Positions 41,927-51,135 are shown, numbered from the stretch's first letter. The stretch: DNA of 64,000 nt from Flavobacterium sp. (GCA_016787805.1 JAEUTY010000048.1:1-64000), one strand, 5' to 3'. Numbers and translations are program-made. Notes: generated from the letters alone by a model not told the origin.

Positions 41927-43366
41927 ATGAAAAAAACAGCTATCTTTTTTCTATTTATCGTTGGTTTGGCCTATAGTCAGCGGACAGGTCACGATTATAA
42001 CACGATGGTTTCTGATATCTATTTTAATGATGATTATAGCAAGTTCATTTCGCGAAATGGAAATGAAATTGGTTATTGGGATTGTGCTGCAAAGAAACCC
42101 AATTGGGTATTTGAAACGAAAGCATTTGGTTGTGATTATTCTGGGAATTTTTGGTATTTAATTCCGCACACCAACCTAGATTATTTTTCGATGGTCAACT
42201 ATTCTTCATGTGATAAACTTATTGACGTTAAAAAATTATCGTACAGTCCTTCCTACTCCAAACAATTGTATTGGGTTAACGAAAAAGCCTATATAGTTAC
42301 ATCTGTTGATGAAAAAAACAACAGATTAGTATACTGCAACGAATCGAATGCAAGTGAAAAAAAACTTATTTACAAAGGAAAAGTTGAAAATGTAAGGTAT
42401 TGTGTTCTCCATGATAAAATTTATGTTTCCGACAAAAACAAAACGAAACGGTATGACATCGCCTCAGAAAAATGGGATGATTATAGTATTGATATTGGTG
42501 GGATAAATAAAATCAACGAAAAGTATATTGAATACTTAATTGGCAACGAGTATTACATTTATGATTTTCAAACCAAAGCTTCCAAAAAAATTGACATTGG
42601 ATCTTTTGTAATGGACCGTTATAAACTTAAAGTTGACCAATATATAATGGTGAATATTGATACCAAAGAAGCTTTTTTCTATGATATCCCTTCTGGGTCC
42701 AAATCGAAAATGGAAGTAAAATTCAATTATCAAAATAAAGATGTAGCTAAATTTGTTGATTACGATGGGAATAAAAAAATACTTTATTTCATTGAGCACG
42801 AAAGAACAATTTTGAACAATAGAACCTACGTAAAATCCTATTTAAGTGCTTACAACCGAGAAGGAATGTTTATTAATTCCATTCTTCTTACAGAAACCAA
42901 TCAAGAAGTTGTGGCCGTCTTAGATAAAAAAGCTCAAGCCGAGGCAGATAAAAGACAAGCGGAAGATGCTGCCCGCAACACTCCCGAAAATATCATGCGC
43001 AACCGTTTGATCCGTATTTACAACGAAAAATACGTCAATGTAACCAATAAAAGAATTTACCAAGTGGTTCCTGACAAACCTCTTTTTGAAGGAAATTTAG
43101 TTCGACTCAATGCTTTGCATCACGATAAAACCAAAACCGAAGAAGTGTATGAAAATATAGATAAACTTGAAGACTTGACAAAATACACACCCGTCAAACA
43201 ATTTGGCAAATGCTATGTTTGCAACGGTCAAGGTGTTACCCATCAAAACGGAAAACAAACCGTAGCTGATTATGAATATACGCTAGGTGTTAAAGTTGTT
43301 AAGACCTCAACCAAAACAAGTGGTTGTCAACATTGTGGTGGTGGTGGAATACTTGTAAAAGAATAA
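41927..43366 (+). CDS. Secreted WD-like protein with C-terminal CxxCxGxG zinc-finger motif, paralogue 2
   Basis: A 479-residue paralogue of the preceding product. The signal peptide ends at GLAYSQ. The central region has the same propeller-like start (VSDIYFNDDYSKFISRNGNEIGYWDCAAKKPNW, in parts) and a charged helix (about residues 340-370: KKAQAEADKRQAEDAARN). The region ending VVPDKPLFEGNLVRLNAL is closely matched in paralogue 1. The C-terminal pair is CYVCNGQGV and CQHCGGGGI, separated by VADYEYTLGVKVVKTST. It lies 7 nt after paralogue 1, so the pair arose by tandem duplication and is cotranscribed. Function unknown; a shared periplasmic role is likely. Confidence 0.8.
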   Translation: MKKTAIFFLFIVGLAYSQRTGHDYNTMVSDIYFNDDYSKFISRNGNEIGYWDCAAKKPNWVFETKAFGCDYSGNFWYLIPHTNLDYFSMVNYSSCDKLIDVKKLSYSPSYSKQLYWVNEKAYIVTSVDEKNNRLVYCNESNASEKKLIYKGKVENVRYCVLHDKIYVSDKNKTKRYDIASEKWDDYSIDIGGINKINEKYIEYLIGNEYYIYDFQTKASKKIDIGSFVMDRYKLKVDQYIMVNIDTKEAFFYDIPSGSKSKMEVKFNYQNKDVAKFVDYDGNKKILYFIEHERTILNNRTYVKSYLSAYNREGMFINSILLTETNQEVVAVLDKKAQAEADKRQAEDAARNTPENIMRNRLIRIYNEKYVNVTNKRIYQVVPDKPLFEGNLVRLNALHHDKTKTEEVYENIDKLEDLTKYTPVKQFGKCYVCNGQGVTHQNGKQTVADYEYTLGVKVVKTSTKTSGCQHCGGGGILVKE

Positions 43367-43398
43367 CTATCAAGGATTAAATTCATGATTTTTTTGAG

Positions 43399-43418
43399 AA
43401 TACGTTATTTTTCGTATT
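43399..43418. promoter_or_regulatory. Candidate operator AATACG-N8-CGTATT, copy 2
   Basis: AATACG (43399-43404), TTATTTTT, CGTATT (43413-43418), 18 of 20 bases identical to 40477-40496, ending 41 nt before the ATG at 43460. A CATTTTTG sequence takes the place of the -7 box at 43440. Confidence 0.55.
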
Positions 43419-43459
43419 TCATTTTTTGCAAATTTTTATCATTTTTGAAATAAAAAACG

Positions 43460-45694
43460 ATGAAATTACTACTTCCTTTTCTTTTGACACTAATGGGTTA
43501 TTTTTCCTTTGCTCAAATCGGAATTAATACCTCCAATCCGCAATCGCAATTGGATATAACAGCTAGCAATAGTGTTACACCTTCTAATACAGATGGAATT
43601 CTTATACCAAGGATTAGTGCTTTTCCTGCAACTAATCCGACAGCTTCACAAAACGGAATGATGGTGTTTTTAACGGCAACTTCTGCTGGAAAACAACCTG
43701 GTTTTTACTATTGGGATAGTACTACAACCAGTTGGATTGGTATTAATTCTACTGTAAATGGAGATACTGATTGGTTAAAATATCCTGGCGGAACAGTACC
43801 AAGCTATTCAGATGATGTCATGCATGGCGGCAAGGTGATCATCGGATCAGTACCTTACACAGGAAAATCATTAAACGTAACTTCCAGCGGAATTTACAAT
43901 CAAGTGGCCGGACAATCAGAGGGAATTTACAACTATGTTGATGGTAGCATAGGCGGAAATGTATTCGCTAATTACACTCGTTTGTATGGTAATGGTTCTG
44001 GTGGCGCTCAGGTTGGAAATTACATCAAAATAGAAAGTACCAATAATGTGGCTGAACACGATGGCGTTTGGATAGACATGAATAATGTTAATACAACAGG
44101 AAATAACAGAAATGGGATGCGTGTTGATATTTCGGGCACCGCAAACAGTGGAAATCATGTTGGATTAAATAATAATATCCAATCTAATTTTTCCTCTTTT
44201 GGAAGAAAGTATGGTGTACAAAATAACATGGGTGGAACAGGCGAAAATTATGGTATACATAATAGTTTTTCCTCAGGTACATTTGGCTATGGCTACTACA
44301 ATAGCTTTATCGTTCCTGGATTAGGTCTGTACAGCCAATTTACTGCTACAACTTCAGCTACACAATACGGTGTTTACAACAATTATAGCGGCACATCAAC
44401 AGGAATTAATTATGGTATTTATACTACTCTAAATCAAGGAAGTGGCACTGAATACGGAACCTACAATGAGATTCAAAACAACACCAATGGAGTAAAATAC
44501 GGAACTTATAATCGTTTTTTAAGCACTGGAACAGGTGCTAAATATGGAACTTATAATGACTTTTCGGGAAACATTGCTTTTCCTTTATACGGTAATTATA
44601 CTAATGTAAACACAGCCAATTCCACACAAGCCATTTATGGCAATTATTTCAATATGTCTGTTACGGGAAATAGCTCAACATTGAGGACAGCCAATTTTAA
44701 TTCGATTACTGGAACTGGAACTGGAACCGTTTCTGGCATGTTCAACAGCATCACTTATTCGGGCACTGGCTTTAAAGTAGGAGTTGAAAATAGCTTTAGC
44801 GGCAATAGTACTACAGGTTCCACTAGCGGATTTAGAAATACTTTCAGCGGCGAGGCTACTGATTTTTATGGTTATTATAACTTCTTTAATACCACAGGGA
44901 CTGCTACCCAATACGGAATAATGAATGCATCTAACGGAACCAACTCAGGTGCGCAATATGGTGTTTACAATAATTTTAATAATGCAGCAACAGGAGTAGT
45001 GACCGGAATGCACAATGTTATTGACCGAAATTCGGCTTCAATTTTGTATGGATTAAACAATGATTTACGCCCGAACGGTTCTGGTAACAGTTATGGCGTT
45101 CATACGCGATTTGCAGGAAGCGGAACTGGAGATTGGTACTCCAATTACACGGATATAACCAATGGTGGAGCGGGAAGCAAATATGGTTTTTATGCTTTAA
45201 TTCGAACAGCATCCGGCGGACAACATTATGGCATTTACAGCGAAGCTTTAAAATCGGGCGCATTTGCAGGTTATTTCCTTGGAAATGTTTCCATCGGAAC
45301 TACTACAACAAATAATTATATTCTCCCAACTTCAAGAGGAACCAATGGTCAAACGATGCAAATTGACGGAACTGGAACCGTAAATTGGGTGGATCCATCA
45401 TTACGAAATTACGTTACTACGGGAGCATCAACTGGAATTTACAATGTCAATATAGTAGAATATACCATTCGAGTGTATAATGGAATTTCAGAAATTCGAT
45501 TGCCTAATGCGGTCGGAAATCAAGGTAAGATTTTTATTGTAATTGGTAGTAATGGCATTGGTTCTAAAATATTCTCAACTTCGGGTGGATTTATTTATGA
45601 TGACGTTACAAATTCTAACATTTCATCAATCAACGCTAACGAACGCTATTCTGTACAAAGCGACGGGACTGATTGGATTGTGATTGGTCGTTAA
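43460..45694 (+). CDS. Secreted repeat protein with about 24 YG-x-YN units
   Basis: A 744-residue secreted protein of unknown function. A signal peptide (to FSFAQ) is followed by a head domain shared with the 52336 product (IGINTSNPQSQLDI, DGILIPRIS, PGFYYWD). The long middle part (about residues 246-595) is at least 24 repeats of 13-17 residues with consensus YG-x-(Y/H)-N-x-(F/I)-x5-8-G-(T/S), for example YGVYNNYSGTSTGIN and YGTYNRFLSTGTGAK. These would form a beta-solenoid. The end (TNGQTMQIDGTGTVNWVD) resembles the C-terminus of other Bacteroidota 'IGINT' proteins. No type IX sorting domain was seen. An operator-like site lies upstream; it may be a surface fibre or adhesin, by inference. 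Confidence 0.8.
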   Translation: MKLLLPFLLTLMGYFSFAQIGINTSNPQSQLDITASNSVTPSNTDGILIPRISAFPATNPTASQNGMMVFLTATSAGKQPGFYYWDSTTTSWIGINSTVNGDTDWLKYPGGTVPSYSDDVMHGGKVIIGSVPYTGKSLNVTSSGIYNQVAGQSEGIYNYVDGSIGGNVFANYTRLYGNGSGGAQVGNYIKIESTNNVAEHDGVWIDMNNVNTTGNNRNGMRVDISGTANSGNHVGLNNNIQSNFSSFGRKYGVQNNMGGTGENYGIHNSFSSGTFGYGYYNSFIVPGLGLYSQFTATTSATQYGVYNNYSGTSTGINYGIYTTLNQGSGTEYGTYNEIQNNTNGVKYGTYNRFLSTGTGAKYGTYNDFSGNIAFPLYGNYTNVNTANSTQAIYGNYFNMSVTGNSSTLRTANFNSITGTGTGTVSGMFNSITYSGTGFKVGVENSFSGNSTTGSTSGFRNTFSGEATDFYGYYNFFNTTGTATQYGIMNASNGTNSGAQYGVYNNFNNAATGVVTGMHNVIDRNSASILYGLNNDLRPNGSGNSYGVHTRFAGSGTGDWYSNYTDITNGGAGSKYGFYALIRTASGGQHYGIYSEALKSGAFAGYFLGNVSIGTTTTNNYILPTSRGTNGQTMQIDGTGTVNWVDPSLRNYVTTGASTGIYNVNIVEYTIRVYNGISEIRLPNAVGNQGKIFIVIGSNGIGSKIFSTSGGFIYDDVTNSNISSINANERYSVQSDGTDWIVIGR

Positions 45695-45697
45695 TAA

Positions 45698-45718
45698 TGT
45701 AACATCAATCCTGTTACA
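45698..45718. promoter_or_regulatory. TGTAACA-N7-TGTTACA inverted repeat upstream of the AraC-type regulator
   Basis: TGTAACA (45698-45704) and TGTTACA (45712-45718) form a perfect inverted repeat 69 nt before the regulator start. TGTTACA recurs twice just after the regulator gene. Confidence 0.4.
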
Positions 45719-45787
45719 ATTGTCCAATCAACTCCTCTTTTATATCCTTAAAATTGTATAACTTTACTTTATCAATTTTTTATAGAT

Positions 45788-48535
45788 ATGAAAAAGACTT
45801 TCATTTTATTAGCTATTCTCTTTTCTGTCAAAAGTTTAACCCAAAATAAAGAGGTTGAAACTATTGAAAAACTTTTATCCAAAACAAGTGAAGCTGTAAA
45901 AGAGAATAAATTAGATAGTGCCAACTACTATTCTAACCAAGCATTAAAAAAAGCTGATGCCATTGGTAACTTAAAGTATCAAGCTAAAAGTAAAATGGCT
46001 ATTGCTCAAATTTCTTTTTCCATAGGCAATAAAAAACAAGCTTATGAAAAAGCTAACGATGTTTTGAAAATTGCAAAAAAAATAAATGACCAAGAACTTA
46101 TTATTGATGCTAGCTTACAAATTGCCAATGTTCATTTCTACAATATGGATGATGAAAAAGCAATGCAGTTATACAAAAACATTGAAAAAATTGCTGAGAA
46201 GAATAAGATTCTTAACAAGACTGTAGTTAAAACTTTATCCAATATTGGACTATTGTTTTTTAGAGCCACCAATAATTCAGCAACTAACTTAAAAAATGCT
46301 GAAAACTATTTTAAAAAATCAATAGACGCTTCAATTAAAATAAAAGACAAAGAAGAAGAACACATTTCGTTGTGCTTTTTGGGTGGCGTTTACAATGCAA
46401 CTGGTGAATTTGACAAAGCCATTGAAATCGATTTACAGGCTTACAATTTCTTCAAAAAAACTAATAACTTCAATCGAATTCCACATGCTCTATACGGATT
46501 AGGCGAGGCCTACATTGGAAAAGGAGATTTTAAATCGGCCGAAAAATATTATAAGGAATTTGTTCAATTGAACGAGGATATGAATAATAATAATGGTTTG
46601 GCCAAATCGCATTGGGCATTAGCACAACTATACAATGCTTCCAAACAATTTGATAAAGCAGCAGAAGAATATGAAAAATCAATTCATTTTTTTAAGAACG
46701 ATGAAACTATTGAATTAGGAGCGCTTTCAGCCGTATATAATGAACTTTCAGATACTTATTATAAGTCTGGTAACTATAAAAAAGCTTACGATTTTTTAGG
46801 AGAATACATTACGGTTGAAGATTCTATCAAACGCTCTGAGAGCGAAATTGCAATCTCTGAATTGGAAACCAAATACCAAGCCAACAAAAAAGAACAAGAA
46901 CTTAAGTTACTTTCTGAGAAATCGAAACTCCAAAATATTATTTATCTCAGCTTGTTAGGTCTTTTAGTTGCGCTCGGAGGGTTTTTATTTTACGGCTATC
47001 GAAACAAAATCAAAACGGCCGAAAAACTCAGAGAATTGAACGATTTAAAATCGCGTTTCTTTGCCAATATCTCGCACGAATTTAGAACACCGTTAACGTT
47101 GATTAAAAGTCCTTTACAAAGCCTACAAAACGAAATTAAAGACCAAAATCAAAAAACCAAACTTCATCTAATCGATAAAAACTCCAATCGAATGTTGGAT
47201 TTAGTTGACCAATTGCTCGAATTATCCAAAATTGATAGCGGAAAATTACAATTACTTTTGAAAGAAGGCAACATTGGCACTTTTCTCACTTCTATTGTTG
47301 AACCTTTTGAATACCAAGCCAAAGAGCGAGAACTGAAATTCGATTCAACGATTGCAAAAACAAATGAAAATCACTATTTTGACAAAGATGTAATCGAAAA
47401 AATAGTGACCAATTTATTGTCCAACGCATTAAAATACACGCCTGAAAATCAAACTATTAAATTTTCTTCTTTCATCGAAAATAAGCAATTAAAGCTAATC
47501 GTTTCCAATTCGGGTTCCGAAATCAAAAAAGACGATTTACCTAAACTTTTTGAGCGCTTTTATCAAAAAAATGAAACCCAAAAAGGAGTTGGCATTGGAT
47601 TAGCATTGGTGAAAGAGTTGGTTGATTTGTATAAAGGAAAAATTGAAACTAAGTTAGATCATACTACGCTGAGTTTTGTAATTGAGTTGCCTCTCGATTC
47701 CATTGCTACGAATGCTGTACTTATTGATAAAAAAGAACCTCAAAATAATACTTTCGAAGAAGTTTGGGTTGAAAATGAATTACCTTCTCTTCTTATTGTA
47801 GATGACAATCAGGATATTCGATTGGTTTTGAGGGATTTATTTAAGAATAATTATCAAATCATTGAAGCTACTGATGGAGAACAAGCCTTAGAAATAGCAC
47901 TAAGGGAAATTCCTGATTGTATTATTTCCGATGTAATGATGCCCAAAATGGACGGCTTTGAATTCACCAAAGCAATAAAAACAAATGAGTTAACTTCATT
48001 CATTCCAATAATATTGTTGACCGCCAAAACATCCGATGAAGCGCATTTACAAGGATTAAAAAGTACTGCTGATGCATATCTAACAAAGCCTTTTAACAAT
48101 GATATTGTAAGAGAAACGGTTCTACAAATTCTCAACGAACGCAAAAAACTCCACGATCGCTACAGTCATGAATTAATTTTAAAACCAACTGATATCGTGA
48201 TCAATTCAGTGGATGAAAAATTCCTAGAAAAATTACAGCTGGTTTTAGATAAAGAACTTACAAATGCAGACTTTTCTGCTGATGACTTTGCCTCATTTAT
48301 GGGCGTAAGTCGCATGCAATTGCACCGAAAATTAAAATCGCTATTGGGCGTTTCAACTACCGAATTTTTACGCAAAGAACGCTTAAAAATGGCCGCTGCA
48401 TTGATTAAAAAAGGAGGCGTTAATATTTCTGAAATTGCCTACGCTGTCGGTTTCAATGACATCTCTTATTTTAATCGTTGTTTCAAAGAACAGTTCGATT
48501 GCACTCCAAAAGATTTCATAAACAAAAGTTCATAA
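45788..48535 (+). CDS. Hybrid two-component regulator: TPR sensor, kinase, receiver and AraC-type DNA-binding domain
   Basis: A 915-residue one-protein signalling system. In order: a signal peptide (about 1-20), periplasmic TPR repeats (about 30-360), a membrane helix (about 382-405, IIYLSLLGLLVALGG), and a HisKA domain with His430 (FFANISHEFRTPL). The ATPase domain has N box VTNLLSNALKYT and G2 GVGIGLALVKEL. A receiver has Asp715 (CIISDVMMPKMDG). An AraC-type double helix-turn-helix closes it (about 815-912; VSRMQLHRKLKSLLGVSTTEF, VGFNDISYFNRCFKEQF). It is like the Bacteroidota hybrid two-component systems, but with TPRs instead of a Reg_prop propeller. It sits in the middle of the secretome island and may control its neighbours. 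Confidence 0.93.
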   Translation: MKKTFILLAILFSVKSLTQNKEVETIEKLLSKTSEAVKENKLDSANYYSNQALKKADAIGNLKYQAKSKMAIAQISFSIGNKKQAYEKANDVLKIAKKINDQELIIDASLQIANVHFYNMDDEKAMQLYKNIEKIAEKNKILNKTVVKTLSNIGLLFFRATNNSATNLKNAENYFKKSIDASIKIKDKEEEHISLCFLGGVYNATGEFDKAIEIDLQAYNFFKKTNNFNRIPHALYGLGEAYIGKGDFKSAEKYYKEFVQLNEDMNNNNGLAKSHWALAQLYNASKQFDKAAEEYEKSIHFFKNDETIELGALSAVYNELSDTYYKSGNYKKAYDFLGEYITVEDSIKRSESEIAISELETKYQANKKEQELKLLSEKSKLQNIIYLSLLGLLVALGGFLFYGYRNKIKTAEKLRELNDLKSRFFANISHEFRTPLTLIKSPLQSLQNEIKDQNQKTKLHLIDKNSNRMLDLVDQLLELSKIDSGKLQLLLKEGNIGTFLTSIVEPFEYQAKERELKFDSTIAKTNENHYFDKDVIEKIVTNLLSNALKYTPENQTIKFSSFIENKQLKLIVSNSGSEIKKDDLPKLFERFYQKNETQKGVGIGLALVKELVDLYKGKIETKLDHTTLSFVIELPLDSIATNAVLIDKKEPQNNTFEEVWVENELPSLLIVDDNQDIRLVLRDLFKNNYQIIEATDGEQALEIALREIPDCIISDVMMPKMDGFEFTKAIKTNELTSFIPIILLTAKTSDEAHLQGLKSTADAYLTKPFNNDIVRETVLQILNERKKLHDRYSHELILKPTDIVINSVDEKFLEKLQLVLDKELTNADFSADDFASFMGVSRMQLHRKLKSLLGVSTTEFLRKERLKMAAALIKKGGVNISEIAYAVGFNDISYFNRCFKEQFDCTPKDFINKSS

Positions 48536-48564
48536 ACCGCTAAAAAACAACCAATTATACTTGT

Positions 48565-48592
48565 TGTTACATTTCTCCAAGCGACTGTTACA
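48565..48592 (+). promoter_or_regulatory. TGTTACA direct repeat with 21-bp period
   Basis: TGTTACA at 48565-48571 and again at 48586-48592, start-to-start distance 21 bp, between the AraC-type regulator gene and the following lipoprotein gene. AraC-family sites are usually direct repeats with this spacing. Confidence 0.4.
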
Positions 48593-48656
48593 ATAGTCTA
48601 TTGATTAGTGTTGCATTGTACGCAATTTTGCCTTGTACAATTAAAAACACATAATC

Positions 48657-49199
48657 ATGAAAACAAAATTTATTCTAGCCTTTATTGGTAGCTATTTATT
48701 ACTTACGGCTTGCTCTGCTGATGATGGTAAAGATGGTCAACAAGGTCCACAAGGTCCTGCGGGAACAGCCAACATAATGTACAGCAACTGGATCAATCAA
48801 AATTGGAACATGGACGATGCCAGTACTTTCAAACAAATGCGAGTTACTGACAGTCATATAACAGATGCTTTTTTGGCAGAAGGCGGAGTTGTGTTAGGCT
48901 TTTTTAGATTTCAAGAAAATGTTCCTTTTGCACTTCCTCATCAAGATTTTACCAATAAAAATATAAGAGAATCATATCCTGTGCACTTTGCTTCAAATGG
49001 CGAAATGCGTTTTGTGATACAAAGTACTGATGGAACTGCATTGACACCAGCTGAAGTAAATGGCAGCGGAACCGGAATTAATCCGCAATACAAATACATT
49101 CTTATTCCTGGTGGAGTTAACATTACAGGAAAAAAGGCTTCTGACTTAAGCAAAATGAGTTATCACGACATTTGCAAAGCGCTTAACATTCCTGAATAG
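48657..49199 (+). CDS. Lipoprotein with a short collagen-like segment
   Basis: A 180-residue lipoprotein: lipobox LLTACS (Cys19), then a short collagen-like GxY stretch (DGKDGQQGPQGPAGTA, about residues 23-37) and a 140-residue domain of unknown function (YSNWINQNWNMDD, AFLAEGGVVLGFFRF, YKYILIPGGVNI, MSYHDICKALNIP). Such collagen-like heads are common in Bacteroidota surface lipoproteins. The domain begins with a characteristic W-rich start. It begins an apparent operon of lipoprotein and surface-protein genes running in the same direction to 53781 with gaps of 1 to 199 nt. Confidence 0.8.
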   Translation: MKTKFILAFIGSYLLLTACSADDGKDGQQGPQGPAGTANIMYSNWINQNWNMDDASTFKQMRVTDSHITDAFLAEGGVVLGFFRFQENVPFALPHQDFTNKNIRESYPVHFASNGEMRFVIQSTDGTALTPAEVNGSGTGINPQYKYILIPGGVNITGKKASDLSKMSYHDICKALNIPE

Positions 49200-49225
49200 C
49201 AATCAATTAAACTAAAAATTAAATT

Positions 49226-50497
49226 ATGAAAACTAAACTATTGCTCATCACAATTATAGCTTTTTCATGGAATTGTCACGCTCAAATTTTAGACAACCTA
49301 ATGAAAAAAGCTGAAAAAGCGGCCGAACGAACAGTTGAACGAAAAGTAGAACAAAAGGTCGAAAAAAAGACAGAAGAAGGCATGGACAAGGTGCTTAATC
49401 CGAAGAAAAAATCGGCGAAAGAAAACAATGGGACAACTGCAGAAAAAAACTCAAAAAAGAAAAAAAATGCAAAATCAGCCAACGATTTTGTAGCAGGAAC
49501 CAAAGTGATTGCTAGTGATGATTTTGCGCAAGATGCTGTTGGAGATTTTCCTGTGAATTGGTCAACTAATAGTAGTGGCGAGGTCGTGACTTTTGATGGT
49601 TCGGAAACCAAATGGTTAAAATTGTCTGACAAAGGCAACTTTACACCTAACAATTTTAAAAAACTGCCTGACAATTTCACTTTTGAGTTTGATTTGTATT
49701 CGACCGAAGAATTCTCTTATTATTCATCGGGTTTGCGAATCGGATTCATCGAATCAAAGAAGAAAAACGATTATTTGCGTTGGAGCGAGTTTAAAAATGG
49801 AGACGAAGGTGTGATTTTGGGTTTGCATCCACAAGTGGCGGGTGGTCAAAGTAAAGGTCAAGCCTATTTTAAAGTGATTAATAATGGCGGAGAAATTATG
49901 ACTAATGAGGTCGAAACTGAAAGTTATAACAACTCCAATTCGACAGCAAAAGTTCAAATATGGCGCCAGAAAAATCGTCTTCGAATGTACATTAATGGTG
50001 ACAAAATTTGGGATTTGCCCAATGCGTTTCAAGATGCACAGTACAACGGAATTGTATTCTATCTGTACAATTACCATGAAAAAGACGATTTTTATTACAT
50101 CGCTAATTTGCGTTTGGCAGAAGCCGGAAAAGACACGCGTCATAAACTCATCGAAACAGGCAGTTTTACAACCAATGAAATTTTATTCGACACAAATAAA
50201 TCGACCATAAAGCCTTCTAGTGCAAAGGTTTTGGGTGAATTGGGTGAAGCCTTAAAAGAAAATCCCACTGTAAAAATTAATATTATTGGTCACACCGATA
50301 GCGATGGAAAAGACAGCGATAATTTAAAACTGTCGCAACAACGTGCCGAAAGCGTTAAAAATTACCTCAACAAAAATTTTGGAATTGAAACTAGTCGAAT
50401 GACTACCGAAGGAAAAGGCGAAACCGAGCCAATTTCTACTTCCAATACTGAGGAAGCCAAAAAACAAAACCGCAGAGTAGAATTTAAAATCATTTAA
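49226..50497 (+). CDS. OmpA family peptidoglycan-associated protein
   Basis: A 423-residue exported protein: signal peptide (to NCHAQ), a charged coiled coil with Lys/Glu repeats (about residues 20-90: AERTVERKVEQKVEKKTEEG), a beta-sandwich of laminin-G/LamG-like or concanavalin-like strands (about 95-305: VASDDFAQDAVGDFPVNW in part, FTFEFDLYSTEEFSYYSSGL) and an OmpA domain (about 310-423: ILFDTNKSTIKPSS, IIGHTDSDGKDSDNLKLSQQRA in parts, TTEGKGETEP, QNRRVEF) that binds peptidoglycan. It tethers the outer membrane to the wall; the middle domain may bind a polysaccharide. It follows the collagen-like lipoprotein gene. Confidence 0.88.
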   Translation: MKTKLLLITIIAFSWNCHAQILDNLMKKAEKAAERTVERKVEQKVEKKTEEGMDKVLNPKKKSAKENNGTTAEKNSKKKKNAKSANDFVAGTKVIASDDFAQDAVGDFPVNWSTNSSGEVVTFDGSETKWLKLSDKGNFTPNNFKKLPDNFTFEFDLYSTEEFSYYSSGLRIGFIESKKKNDYLRWSEFKNGDEGVILGLHPQVAGGQSKGQAYFKVINNGGEIMTNEVETESYNNSNSTAKVQIWRQKNRLRMYINGDKIWDLPNAFQDAQYNGIVFYLYNYHEKDDFYYIANLRLAEAGKDTRHKLIETGSFTTNEILFDTNKSTIKPSSAKVLGELGEALKENPTVKINIIGHTDSDGKDSDNLKLSQQRAESVKNYLNKNFGIETSRMTTEGKGETEPISTSNTEEAKKQNRRVEFKII

Positions 50498-50517
50498 TAA
50501 ATTAAAAAAACAAGATC

Positions 50518-51096
50518 ATGAAAAATTATTTAACCAAAACCATTTTAGCAATTGTAATTACTATGTCATTCGTATCATGTTCAAAAGACGACGGGCCGAC
50601 ATTCAGCGAAGAAAACTTTTTACCAGGATACTTGACTAACTCTGGCTTTTCAGCCATTAGTAGTAGTCATGTTGACTCAGGAAATTACGAATTTGGTGTA
50701 GAATTTACTCCGTTAGTTAAAGGAAAAATTACGGCTCTAAGAGTAAAGCTTCCTGCTGTTAATAATAGTTTACGAATCACAATTTGGGACAAAGCCACAA
50801 CTACTCCAATTCGCACTGAAACGGTAAACGTAAACACTTTTGACACCGAACAAAGTTTTGATATTACCGATTTAGAGCTAACGGCAGATCATCAATATGC
50901 CTTAACAATGAACTCTAATGATTGGTATGAGCGCGAAAGAACAGGAGGCACTAATGCAACCTATCCTATTACTTCAAACAATATTAAAATTGATAGCTAT
51001 AAATGGATAAGTGGAACTACACAATCTTATCCAACAAACTTAGCATTAAATTATTACGCAGGTGATTTATCATTCAATTTTATTCAAGTAGAATAA
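50518..51096 (+). CDS. DUF4082-like lipoprotein
   Basis: A 192-residue lipoprotein with lipobox SFVSCS (Cys at about 21) and a beta-sandwich domain resembling DUF4082 (YEFGVEFTPLVKGKITALRVKLPA in parts, LRITIWDKATTTPIRTET, DLELTADHQYALTMNSNDW). In other proteins DUF4082 is a small accessory module that may bind carbohydrate. The protein lies within the run of secreted products 48657-53781 and should be anchored to a membrane. Function unknown. Confidence 0.75.
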   Translation: MKNYLTKTILAIVITMSFVSCSKDDGPTFSEENFLPGYLTNSGFSAISSSHVDSGNYEFGVEFTPLVKGKITALRVKLPAVNNSLRITIWDKATTTPIRTETVNVNTFDTEQSFDITDLELTADHQYALTMNSNDWYERERTGGTNATYPITSNNIKIDSYKWISGTTQSYPTNLALNYYAGDLSFNFIQVE

Positions 51097-51135
51097 TATT
51101 TTTTAAAATGAGATTGTTCTGAAAACTGCTGTTCC

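Noticed and set aside
43460-45694. Phage tail fibre
   Set aside because: The head-and-repeat layout looks like one, but there is no phage gene nearby, there is a signal peptide, and no C-terminal intramolecular chaperone domain.
48723-48769. Collagen-like protein as a long structural fibre
   Set aside because: Only about five GxY triplets occur, too few for a stable triple helix; it is a short tag in a lipoprotein.
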